Positions 8,021 to 15,533 of a stretch of 41,125 nucleotides of DNA are shown piece after piece. The notes under the pieces were generated by a model. It made no database searches, was not told the DNA's origin, and saw only the letters and a list, made by a program, of their open reading frames with translations. The stretch comes from Roseivirga sp. GTDB taxonomy: Bacteria; Bacteroidota; Bacteroidia; Cytophagales; Cyclobacteriaceae. Location: assembly GCA_029262895.1 (NCBI GenBank), contig JAJCYM010000082.1:1-41125 (forward strand). Reading direction: 5' to 3'. Each line of letters opens with the position of its first letter. Position 1 is the first letter of the stretch. Position numbers and translations under genes: made by a program.

Positions 8021-8479
8021 ATGAGCATTGATAACCCGCTTAGCAAATTCTGCGTATATTTGCACGGCTTGAAAAGAATAGCAACCATAGCATTTGTATC
8101 CTTTTACCTACTCGCCTCCTCGGGAATTATGGTAGGTCAGCACCTCTGTATGGGGCGTGTTAAGGAGACCGCTTTATTCAAAAAAGTGGAGAAACAGTGC
8201 GGTATGAGCATGGAAATGCATAAGGACATGAAGGGTTGCTGTGATAATGAGTGGTCACTTGAAAAAGTTGAGGACGACCAGCAAATTTCGGTTACTCAAG
8301 ACTCTCCTAAGGCTAATTATCATCTGCTTTATGAGGTGCTTCTCAACAATTTAGTGGCTTCACTAACTTCTCAGGAAGAAGAAATTGAGATAAAAAATAC
8401 GGGTCCACCCGATTTAGGGCTACCTGACTTCTTTATTTTATACCATTCCCTGAAAATTCCTTCTGATTTACAATCCTGA
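8021..8479 (+). CDS. HYC_CC_PP-type small exported protein
   Basis: 152 residues. One hydrophobic segment (about residues 20-38) is followed by H41-L-C43, C60, C73-C74 and GPP (P129-P130), the order that defines the HYC_CC_PP family often found beside Bacteroidota heavy-metal efflux genes (recalled, not searched). Met- and His-rich residues lie between the cysteines (GMSMEMHKDMKGCC), which suits soft-metal binding. It is the first gene of the rightward efflux cluster. The start is uncertain: the ATG at 8021 gives a 16-residue hydrophilic extension before the usual signal-like KRIATIAF, and a good -7 box (8055-8062) lies inside that extension. An in-frame TTG at 8069 would give a more typical N-terminus. 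Confidence 0.75.
   Translation: MSIDNPLSKFCVYLHGLKRIATIAFVSFYLLASSGIMVGQHLCMGRVKETALFKKVEKQCGMSMEMHKDMKGCCDNEWSLEKVEDDQQISVTQDSPKANYHLLYEVLLNNLVASLTSQEEEIEIKNTGPPDLGLPDFFILYHSLKIPSDLQS
8055..8062 (+). promoter_or_regulatory. Candidate -7 box TATATTTG of the efflux cluster
   Basis: TATATTTG matches the Bacteroidota -7 consensus TAnnTTTG exactly. A TTG at 8028-8030 lies 24 bp upstream, slightly farther than the usual -33 spacing. If used, transcription would start near 8069, so translation from the ATG at 8021 would be impossible from this promoter. Confidence 0.4.
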
Positions 8480-8499
8480 AGCTGTCCAACCAAAAGACG

Positions 8500-8570
8500 G
8501 TCATTCTGAACTTGTTTCAGAATCTCATGTGCATTGACATTCGGAGATCCTGAAATAAATTCAGGATGAC
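8500..8570. repeat. 71-bp imperfect inverted repeat
   Basis: The arm GTCATTCTGAACTTGTTTC (extending to CAGAATCTC, 8500-8526) pairs with 8544-8570, ending in TTCAGGATGAC. About 22 of 27 positions match, around a 17-nt loop. This is the CATTCTGAA/TTCAGGATGAC type of intergenic repeat seen in many Bacteroidota genomes (recalled). It sits between the HYC_CC_PP-like gene and cusA. Confidence 0.85.
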
Positions 8571-8592
8571 TTAAAAAAAGGTTCAGCTTCTC

Positions 8593-8629
8593 AGCTCGCT
8601 TGTTCGAGCTTGCTTGTTTGATAACAAGC
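8593..8629. promoter_or_regulatory. Two short hairpins ahead of cusA
   Basis: AGCTCG-CTTGTT-CGAGCT (8593-8610) and GCTTGTT-TGAT-AACAAGC (8612-8629) are perfect adjacent stem-loops 35 bp before the cusA start. No T-run follows, so they are not classical terminators. They may be RNA-processing or stability elements that set pump levels relative to the upstream gene. Confidence 0.5.
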
Positions 8630-8663
8630 ATTTTCCATCTAAAGGATTGTAAAATCAATTTTA

Positions 8664-11600
8664 ATGATCAATACGCTTATTAAGTTCTTTTTAGAAAACC
8701 GCCTGGTTACACTGATGCTTATGGTGTTGCTTGTGGGTTGGGGGCTGGTAACAGCACCCTTTGCCTGGAATACAGGACTACCTAGCGACCCGGTACCAGT
8801 GGATGCCATTCCGGATATTGGAGAAAATCAGCAAATAATTTTTACCGAGTGGAAAGGAAGATCACCTCAGGATATTGAGGACCAGATCACTTACCCGCTG
8901 ACTTCTTCATTATTGGGAATTCCAGGAGTAAAAACTGTCCGCAGTTCCTCTGTTTTTGGATTCTCCTCCATCTACCTCATTTTCGAGGAGGAGGTAGAGT
9001 TCTATTGGAGCAGAAGCAGAATTCTTGAAAAATTGAATTCTCTACCGAAAGGACTGCTGCCAGATGGCACTCAACCATCTCTTGGACCTGATGCCACTGG
9101 TTTAGGACAAATCTTTTGGTATACGATTGAAGGACGAGATGAAGAAGGTAATCCAGCCGGAGGTTGGGACCCGCAGGAGATCCGGTCTATTCAGGATTAT
9201 ACAGTCCGTTACGCCTTAGCTTCTGCCAAAGGTGTTTCGGAAGTAGCTTCTGTGGGTGGTTTTGTAAAGGAATATCAGGTAGACATTGATCCTGTTGCCA
9301 TGGAAGGCTATGGTGTCACGCTGGCCAATGTAGTCAAGGCCGTTAAGGAGAGCAACCTGGATATAGGTGCGAAAACTCTTGAGGTGAATCAAGTGGAGTA
9401 TTTGGTAAGAGGGCTTGGCTATATCAAAAGTCTGGAAGACCTGGAAAATGCACCGGTATCTACCACCAATAACACTTCCATCCGAATCAAGGATGTGGCC
9501 CGAGTAAGCTTTGGACCAGCATCCAGACGTGGGGCGTTGGATAAATCTGGTGCAGAAGCGGTAGGTGGTGTGGTTGTGGCGCGTTATGGTGCCAATCCTC
9601 TCGAGGTAATTGACAATGTAAAAGCAAAAATTACCGAGATCAGCGAAGGACTTCCGTCAAAGTTCCTGGCTGATGGCACAGCTTCTAAATTGACCATTGT
9701 TCCGTTTTACGACCGAACTCAATTGATTCAGGAAACCATTGGTACTCTGGAAGAAGCATTGACATTAGAGGTGATCATTACCATTGTGGTGGTCCTTGTG
9801 ATGTTGCTGAATTTACGGGCATCTGTGCTTATTTCTTCTCTTCTACCAATAGCTGTGCTCATGTGCTTTATTGCCATGAAATACCTGGGTGTTGATGCCA
9901 ACATTGTGGCACTTTCAGGCATTGCCATAGCCATTGGCACCATGGTGGATGTAGGAATTATCCTCACTGAAAACATCTCCAGGCATCTGGGAGAGAAGAA
10001 GGACAAGAGGCTTATTGATACCATATTTGAAGCGTCAAAGGAAGTGGCTCCGGCCATCATTACGGCAGTGATGACCACGGTGATAAGTTTCATTCCTGTG
10101 TTCACTCTGCAAGAAGCAGAAGGCAAGCTTTTCAGGCCATTGGCCTATACAAAGACCTTTGCGTTGGTGTCTGCCATTATTGTGGCCCTCACCATGCTTC
10201 CGACTTTGGCTTATTGGTTATTTGGGTTCAAGCCAAAAAGCAAATGGATCAAATTGATCATCAACTTAGGATTGGTGCTCTTTGGCATTTGGGTTTTGGT
10301 GCTTGGAAATTCCCTTGCAGCTTTTGTCCTGATTGGCTTTGGAGTCTTGAACCTCACGAGGCATTTTGTTTCGCAGATAAGCAGTTATTTGAAATACGGT
10401 GATATCGTGATCGCGCTGATTGCCATTACCATATTGCTCAGTCGCGAGTGGCTTCCACTGGGGGTTCAGGTTAGCGGATTTACCAATTTCCTATTTGTAG
10501 CCTTGATCATTGGTTCGACATTAGGTTTCTTCACCCTATTTATTCGATTCTATCCAAGAATTCTGAATTGGTGTCTTCAAAATCGATTGCTGTTCCTGGC
10601 TATACCCAGTTTCATCATTCTACTTGGAGTTACTATTTGGATGGGTTTTGATCGGATCTTCGGGTTTATACCAGCCACATTTGGCGATGAGGTAAGAACG
10701 AAGAAAGTGTATTCAAACCTGATGCACAGTTTCCCGGGAATTGGCAAAGAGTTTATGCCTGCCTTGGATGAGGGTGCTTTTCTTTTGATGCCTACATCAA
10801 TGCCACATGCCGGAATTGACCAGAACAGACAGGTACTTCGCATGCTGGATATGGCGGTTACAGCCATTCCTGAAGTAGAATCAGTCGTGGGTAAATTAGG
10901 TAGGACGGACAGTGCTTTAGATCCTGCTCCAATTTCCATGTATGAAAATGTGATTAATTACAAGAGTGAGTACATCACCGATGAGAATGGTCGCAGGCTT
11001 CGGTTCAAAAAGGAGGACGGAGGATTTGTTCGAAATGAGGTCGGTGATCTTATTCCAGATAACAGAGGTTCTTATTTCAGGCAATGGCGTGACGAAATCA
11101 AATCTCCGGATGATATCTGGAATGAGATTGTTAAGGTTACCAAATTGCCTGGTGTAACATCAGCCCCCAAACTGCAACCCATAGAAACACGGTTAATCAT
11201 GCTGCAAACCGGCATGCGTGCGCCCATGGGTATCAAGATAAAGGGTCCTGATTTAAGCACCATTGAAGCGATGGGGCTGAAACTGGAGGAAATTCTTAAA
11301 GAAATTCCTTCGGTCAAGACTGAAGCCGTTTTTGCGGAGCGCATAGTCGGAAAGCCCTACTTATTGATGGAATTGAATCGGGATGCACTGGCTCGTTATG
11401 GCCTAAGCATTGCTAAGGTTCAGGAGTACCTTCAAGTAGCGGTGGGCGGTATGCAATTGTCTACCACTGTTGAGGGTCGTGAGCGTTACCCTATAAGGGT
11501 GCGCTACCCCAGAGAGCTGCGAGACGACCCTGAAGCCTTGAAGAACATACTGATTCCGGTATCCGGTAATCGAAGTATTCCTTTGGGTGAGGTAGCCAAT

Positions 11601-12413
11601 ATCAATTATACCCAGGGACCTCAAATGATCAAAAGCGAGGACACCTTTTTGGTTGGCTATGTGATCTTTGATAAAAACGATGGCTACGCTGAAACCCAGG
11701 TGGTGAAGGCCGCCCAAAACCTGATTGATGAGAAGATCGAAAGCGGTCAATTGACGATTCCAGCTGGAGTGTCTTATGAATTCGCTGGAAACTATCAAAA
11801 TCAGCAAAGGGCTGAAGAGCGGTTAAGTCTTGTCATTCCAATAGTGTTGGTTGTCATTTTCATGGTACTCTATTTTCAGTTTAAGTCTGTGTCCGTTTCA
11901 TTGATGGTCTTCAGCGGAGTGGCAGTCGCCTTTGGCGGTGGTTTTCTTATGCTCTGGCTTTATGGAAGAGGGGGCTTTATGGATTTCAGTGTTTTTGGTG
12001 CCAACATGCGCGACTTGTTTCAAATAAGTCCGGTCAATCTTAGTGTAGCTGTTTGGGTAGGTTTTATCGCCCTCTTTGGTATTGCCACTGACGATGGTGT
12101 GCTGATGGCCACCTATTTAAATCAATCTTTTGATGGAAAAAAAGAGCTCGACAAAGCGGGCATTCGTGAATTGGTTATAGAAGCAGGCAAAAAAAGGGTT
12201 CGACCCTGCCTGATGACTACAGCCACTACATTACTCGCATTATTGCCGATTCTGACCTCTACTGGTCGAGGGTCGGATGTTATGATCCCGATGGCCATTC
12301 CTTCGTTTGGAGGTATGCTTATCGCGTTGATCACACTTTTTGTCGTACCTGTGCTGTATTCCTATTACAAGGAAGCGCAGGCTAAATCATTTTTCAATAA
12401 CATAAATCAGTGA
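8664..12413 (+). CDS. cusA: CusA-like Cu(I)/Ag(I) RND efflux permease
   Basis: 1249 residues, longer than the ~1040 of proteobacterial CusA. It is the inner-membrane proton-driven pump of a tripartite heavy-metal exporter. RND landmarks include the first transmembrane helix (ENRLVTLMLMVLLVGW), GTMVDVGIILTENI with D429 in the central membrane bundle, and ATDDGVLMATYL. Three methionines align by context with the CusA metal site (M573/M623/M672): M709 in LLMPTSMP, M759 in PISMYEN, and M846 in LIMLQTG, so monovalent copper or silver is the likely substrate. The extra length is mostly a block of about four additional hydrophobic segments (about residues 525-670) and a loop around 765-820. Its TGA overlaps a downstream GTG. 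Partners in the cluster are the TolC-like and CusB-like genes. Confidence 0.93.
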   Translation: MINTLIKFFLENRLVTLMLMVLLVGWGLVTAPFAWNTGLPSDPVPVDAIPDIGENQQIIFTEWKGRSPQDIEDQITYPLTSSLLGIPGVKTVRSSSVFGFSSIYLIFEEEVEFYWSRSRILEKLNSLPKGLLPDGTQPSLGPDATGLGQIFWYTIEGRDEEGNPAGGWDPQEIRSIQDYTVRYALASAKGVSEVASVGGFVKEYQVDIDPVAMEGYGVTLANVVKAVKESNLDIGAKTLEVNQVEYLVRGLGYIKSLEDLENAPVSTTNNTSIRIKDVARVSFGPASRRGALDKSGAEAVGGVVVARYGANPLEVIDNVKAKITEISEGLPSKFLADGTASKLTIVPFYDRTQLIQETIGTLEEALTLEVIITIVVVLVMLLNLRASVLISSLLPIAVLMCFIAMKYLGVDANIVALSGIAIAIGTMVDVGIILTENISRHLGEKKDKRLIDTIFEASKEVAPAIITAVMTTVISFIPVFTLQEAEGKLFRPLAYTKTFALVSAIIVALTMLPTLAYWLFGFKPKSKWIKLIINLGLVLFGIWVLVLGNSLAAFVLIGFGVLNLTRHFVSQISSYLKYGDIVIALIAITILLSREWLPLGVQVSGFTNFLFVALIIGSTLGFFTLFIRFYPRILNWCLQNRLLFLAIPSFIILLGVTIWMGFDRIFGFIPATFGDEVRTKKVYSNLMHSFPGIGKEFMPALDEGAFLLMPTSMPHAGIDQNRQVLRMLDMAVTAIPEVESVVGKLGRTDSALDPAPISMYENVINYKSEYITDENGRRLRFKKEDGGFVRNEVGDLIPDNRGSYFRQWRDEIKSPDDIWNEIVKVTKLPGVTSAPKLQPIETRLIMLQTGMRAPMGIKIKGPDLSTIEAMGLKLEEILKEIPSVKTEAVFAERIVGKPYLLMELNRDALARYGLSIAKVQEYLQVAVGGMQLSTTVEGRERYPIRVRYPRELRDDPEALKNILIPVSGNRSIPLGEVANINYTQGPQMIKSEDTFLVGYVIFDKNDGYAETQVVKAAQNLIDEKIESGQLTIPAGVSYEFAGNYQNQQRAEERLSLVIPIVLVVIFMVLYFQFKSVSVSLMVFSGVAVAFGGGFLMLWLYGRGGFMDFSVFGANMRDLFQISPVNLSVAVWVGFIALFGIATDDGVLMATYLNQSFDGKKELDKAGIRELVIEAGKKRVRPCLMTTATTLLALLPILTSTGRGSDVMIPMAIPSFGGMLIALITLFVVPVLYSYYKEAQAKSFFNNINQ

Positions 12414-12466
12414 AAATTCTAAATATATATATCGCATCAAAACTTAAATCATTTCTCTTAGCCACT

Positions 12467-12515
12467 GTTTGTGTCTTCACAAACAGGAAGAGAGACACCT
12501 TCGTGAGGACACGAA
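12467..12515 (+). promoter_or_regulatory. Two hairpins around the likely start of the decarboxylase-like gene
   Basis: GTTTGTG-TCTT-CACAAAC (12467-12484) and TTCGTG-AGGA-CACGAA (12500-12515) are perfect stem-loops. The second contains the candidate GTG start at 12503. This could hide the start codon and adjust translation, and it suggests that the segment from 12414 to 12502 is leader rather than coding sequence. Confidence 0.5.
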
Positions 12516-13222
12516 CGTGGGCGGCACTGGTCGCATTAACAATTACATTATCTGCTTGTGCGCAAGACCAGCAAACCATTGTGGTCAACAATCAGGGAAT
12601 CCTCAGGGAAATCATGATGGAACAAAAATTGACCGCCAATGCTTCATTGGCAGACTATAAGAATACTCCGAATTTTTATGCACTTGGTGCCCTTGAAGGT
12701 TTGGCAGGAGAAATCTTGATTCTGAATGGTCGACCATTAAACAGCATTGCGAAGCAAGGAAAGTTAACCATAGAAAGGAGCTTTGACAAAAAGGCCACGC
12801 TCTTGGTTAGCAGTGAAGTGAGTGAATGGAATGAAACATCAATCGACTTGAATGTTACAAGTTTGAAAGACCTACAATCCATTATCGCTCAGAAGGCCAA
12901 AGTTGCCGGCATCAATACAAATGAAGCATTTCCATTTATGATCAAAGGAAGTTTTGAAGGTATTGAATGGCATGTAATCAATGCTGCAGAAGCCAAAGAG
13001 CAAAATCATGAGGCCTTTAAAGAGGCTGGATTGAAAGGTACTTCAAGTGAGGTAGATGCTCGGATTCTGGGCTTCTATTCTGAGAAGCATGAGGGGGTTT
13101 TTACCCATCATGGCAGCTTTTTACACTTACATTTTATCAATGAAAAGGAAACAGAGATGGGACACGTGGATAATTTGAAAATCTCTGGTAACATCAAACT
13201 GATGATGCCAAAAATTAGATAG
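12503..13222 (+). CDS. Acetolactate-decarboxylase-like lipoprotein in the efflux operon
   Basis: About 239 residues from GTG 12503. A compact lipoprotein signal (RTRTWAALVALTITLSAC) precedes a domain resembling alpha-acetolactate decarboxylase (PF03306). Shared landmarks are YALGALEGLAGEI (family Glu), FPFMIKGSF, GFYSEKHEGVFTHH, and the metal-ligand pattern HLH followed by GH (H239, H241, H252 counting from GTG 12410). The active-site Arg usually found in the FRIDG-like segment is not evident, so the classical reaction in butanediol synthesis is doubtful. Envelope location and operon context suggest a metal-handling role (inference). An alternative GTG at 12410 overlaps the cusA stop (GTGA) and adds 31 residues with a second hydrophobic stretch. 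I prefer 12503 because it gives a standard lipobox distance. Confidence 0.75.
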   Translation: MRTRTWAALVALTITLSACAQDQQTIVVNNQGILREIMMEQKLTANASLADYKNTPNFYALGALEGLAGEILILNGRPLNSIAKQGKLTIERSFDKKATLLVSSEVSEWNETSIDLNVTSLKDLQSIIAQKAKVAGINTNEAFPFMIKGSFEGIEWHVINAAEAKEQNHEAFKEAGLKGTSSEVDARILGFYSEKHEGVFTHHGSFLHLHFINEKETEMGHVDNLKISGNIKLMMPKIR

Positions 13223-13224
13223 TA

Positions 13225-14472
13225 ATGAATCGATTTAAATACATATTGATATTCATCTTATTGGGAACGGGCCTTAGGGCCCAAACCCAATTGGATGAGT
13301 ATTTACGAATAGCAGCTGAGCAAAATCCCGGATTAAAGGCCAAGTACGAGCTTTATCTGGCTGCGCTCGAGCATGTGAATCAGCAGGATGCGCTCCCTGA
13401 TCCTACCGTAAGCTTTGGTTATTTTATCTCCCCTGTCGAAACTCGGGTTGGAGCACAGCGCTTCAAACTTTCCCTTTCGCAAATGTTTCCCTGGACCGGG
13501 ACACTAAAAGTAAGGGAACAGGCTGCCACAAGCATGGCAAAAATTCGATTCGAAGAGTTTCAGGAAGTTAAAAACCAGCTTTTCCTTCAGGTCAGAACCC
13601 AATGGTTAATGCTCTATGAATTGGAACGGGAAATTGGAATCATGCAGACCAATTTGAACATTGTTTCCACTTATGAGCCTATCACCAAAACTAAATATGA
13701 ATCTAACCTTGTATCCTTAGCCGATTTAGTCAGGGTGCAAATCAGCATCGATGATGCCAAAACGAAGCTAGACTTGCTGAAACTAAAAAGAAAGCCACTC
13801 CTAAGCGATTTCAATACATTGCTCAATCGGGAATTGAACAGCAGTGTGCAGTTGATAGAAACTATGAGCGACACAAACTCCGGCTCTTTCTCTCTTGACT
13901 CTGCCCTGTCCCAATACCCTGGGATCAATGCAGCTAAAGCTCGTATCGAAGCCATGGACTTTGAAATTGAGCTGGCCGATTTGAAACGTAAGCCAAATAT
14001 TGGTGTTGGCCTGGATTATGGCTTTATATCCAAAAGAGATGGCGTCACTTTGGAAGACAACGGCAAGGACATCTTGATGCCAATGGTTTCTTTAAGCCTT
14101 CCAATTTTTGGAAAGAAAAACAGATCATTAAAAAAAGAGGCGGAATTAAAAAAGCAAAGTGCTGAATCAATGCTCCTGGCAGAGAAAAATGTGGTCAAGA
14201 ATGAGTGGACTAAGGCTGACTATGAAATCGAAGTTGCCGAAACTGAGCTTGCCTTGTACCAAAGTGAAATTGAGAAGACTCAAATCCTGTTACGGGTACT
14301 CACAAGTGAATACAGTAATAACAACAAGAATTTTGAAGATTTACTCAGAACGCAACAGAGGTTGTTGCAATTGGAGCTAGATCAAGTAAAGGCTCAGGTC
14401 AAATACCAAAGGGCCATTTTCCATAAAGATTACTTAACCGGTTTAACCCTATCAACATTTAACAAAATATGA
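13225..14472 (+). CDS. TolC/CusC-like outer-membrane efflux protein
   Basis: 415 residues, normal for a TolC-family channel. The signal peptide ends near LRAQ (residue 20). The rest is mostly helical with the two-fold repeat of the family: AAEQNPGLKAKYELY begins the first repeat, and ALSQYPGINAAKARIEAMDFEIELADLKRKPNIGVGLDYG begins the second (split here only for reading; about residues 228-270). LPDPTVSFGYF and FPWTGTLKVREQAA are typical of metal-efflux members. It forms the outer-membrane duct for the CusA-like pump and CusB-like adaptor. It starts 2 bp after the decarboxylase-like gene, and its stop overlaps the next start (ATGA), so it is firmly in the operon. Confidence 0.9.
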   Translation: MNRFKYILIFILLGTGLRAQTQLDEYLRIAAEQNPGLKAKYELYLAALEHVNQQDALPDPTVSFGYFISPVETRVGAQRFKLSLSQMFPWTGTLKVREQAATSMAKIRFEEFQEVKNQLFLQVRTQWLMLYELEREIGIMQTNLNIVSTYEPITKTKYESNLVSLADLVRVQISIDDAKTKLDLLKLKRKPLLSDFNTLLNRELNSSVQLIETMSDTNSGSFSLDSALSQYPGINAAKARIEAMDFEIELADLKRKPNIGVGLDYGFISKRDGVTLEDNGKDILMPMVSLSLPIFGKKNRSLKKEAELKKQSAESMLLAEKNVVKNEWTKADYEIEVAETELALYQSEIEKTQILLRVLTSEYSNNNKNFEDLLRTQQRLLQLELDQVKAQVKYQRAIFHKDYLTGLTLSTFNKI

Positions 14473-15053
14473 AAGCTTTAAAACAATTTTTCATCCTTTT
14501 GACCCTCGTGGCATTTTTTGCATGCTCGGGAGAGAAAAAAGAAGACAATGAAGAGGATCATTCTGACCACCCTGAAGAAACATCAGTCAGCAGTAGCAGT
14601 CCGAAAAGCCCAGAAACTACTGCAATGACCAATATTGGAGCTACACATGTCCATATCGTATACCACGCACCTAGTACAAGAGGAAGACAAGTCTTTGGTG
14701 GCTTGGTCGCCTATGATGAGGTATGGGTAACTGGTGCACATAGCGCCACTTCGATTGAGTTCTACAATGATGTAACGCTTAATGGACAAAAAGTGGAAAA
14801 AGGAAAATACGCCCTTTTTACCATCCCAAATCAGACCGAATGGACATTAATCATCAATAAAAACTTCGATCAACACTTAGCAGATGACTATGATCAGGCA
14901 TTAGATGTGGTAAGGGTAAAGGTTATTCCGGAAAAATTATCCGAAATTCAGGAACAGTTGCTTTACGAAGTGAAGTCAACACAAGGAAATGAAGGTGTTA
15001 TCTCTATTTCCTGGGCAGATGTCAAAATATCAGTGGATGTAAAAGAACTATGA
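14469..15053 (+). CDS. DUF2911 lipoprotein with His-rich linker
   Basis: 194 residues. Lipobox at C19 (AFFAC) followed by an acidic/His linker (EEDHSDHPEE). The DUF2911 core is recognisable: STRGRQVFGGLVAYDEVWVTGAHSATSIEF, LNGQKVEKGKYALFTIP and WTLIINKN. In this member the first strand reads THVHIVYHAP, with three histidines in place of the more usual polar residues, which could provide a metal site (inference). The biochemical role of DUF2911 is not established. It overlaps the upstream TolC gene and the downstream thioredoxin gene by 4 bp each, which supports co-translation with the efflux machinery. Confidence 0.85.
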   Translation: MKALKQFFILLTLVAFFACSGEKKEDNEEDHSDHPEETSVSSSSPKSPETTAMTNIGATHVHIVYHAPSTRGRQVFGGLVAYDEVWVTGAHSATSIEFYNDVTLNGQKVEKGKYALFTIPNQTEWTLIINKNFDQHLADDYDQALDVVRVKVIPEKLSEIQEQLLYEVKSTQGNEGVISISWADVKISVDVKEL

Positions 15054-15529
15054 TTCAGAAGAAATTAAATATCGTTCTGATCCTGCTGCTCTTTTTAGCT
15101 GCTTGCTCACCAAAGGAACCTTCCTTTTTTGAGAAATTGGATTTGAAAGACATGCAGGGCGAGGCCATCTCCTTGAAAGATTTGGATGGCAAATTGGCCT
15201 TTATTAATCTTTGGGCAACCTCATGCAAACCATGCCTGAAAGAAATGCCCTCCATTGAACGGGCCAAAACAATCTTAGAAAATGAAGGCTATACTTTCAT
15301 AGCCGTCTCTGATGAATCCCAGGAGAGAATCCAGGGTTTTATTGATAAATACGACTACACATTTCAATTCGCTCAATATGAACTCGGCATGAACGCTTTA
15401 GACGTTTATGCTTTACCAGCCTCATATATAGTAAATGCGAAGGGAGAAATGTTATACAAACACATCGGTGCTAAAGAATGGGATGAGGAAGAAAATATCG
15501 CCCTATTCCGGTCTTACTTAAAAAATTAA
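15050..15529 (+). CDS. TlpA-like thioredoxin-fold lipoprotein
   Basis: 159 residues. A lipoprotein signal with C19 is followed by a TlpA/ResA-type thioredoxin domain: INLWATSCKPCLKEMPSIE carries the C59-K-P-C62 redox pair, and the cis-proline segment appears as ALPASYIV. It is expected to act as an envelope disulfide reductase. Near CxCC and CxxC metal proteins it could keep cysteines reduced for Cu(I) binding (inference). It overlaps the DUF2911 gene by 4 bp, and the CxCC propeller gene follows 4 bp after its stop. The length is normal for a single-domain TlpA protein. Confidence 0.9.
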   Translation: MIQKKLNIVLILLLFLAACSPKEPSFFEKLDLKDMQGEAISLKDLDGKLAFINLWATSCKPCLKEMPSIERAKTILENEGYTFIAVSDESQERIQGFIDKYDYTFQFAQYELGMNALDVYALPASYIVNAKGEMLYKHIGAKEWDEEENIALFRSYLKN

Positions 15530-15533
15530 TGAA

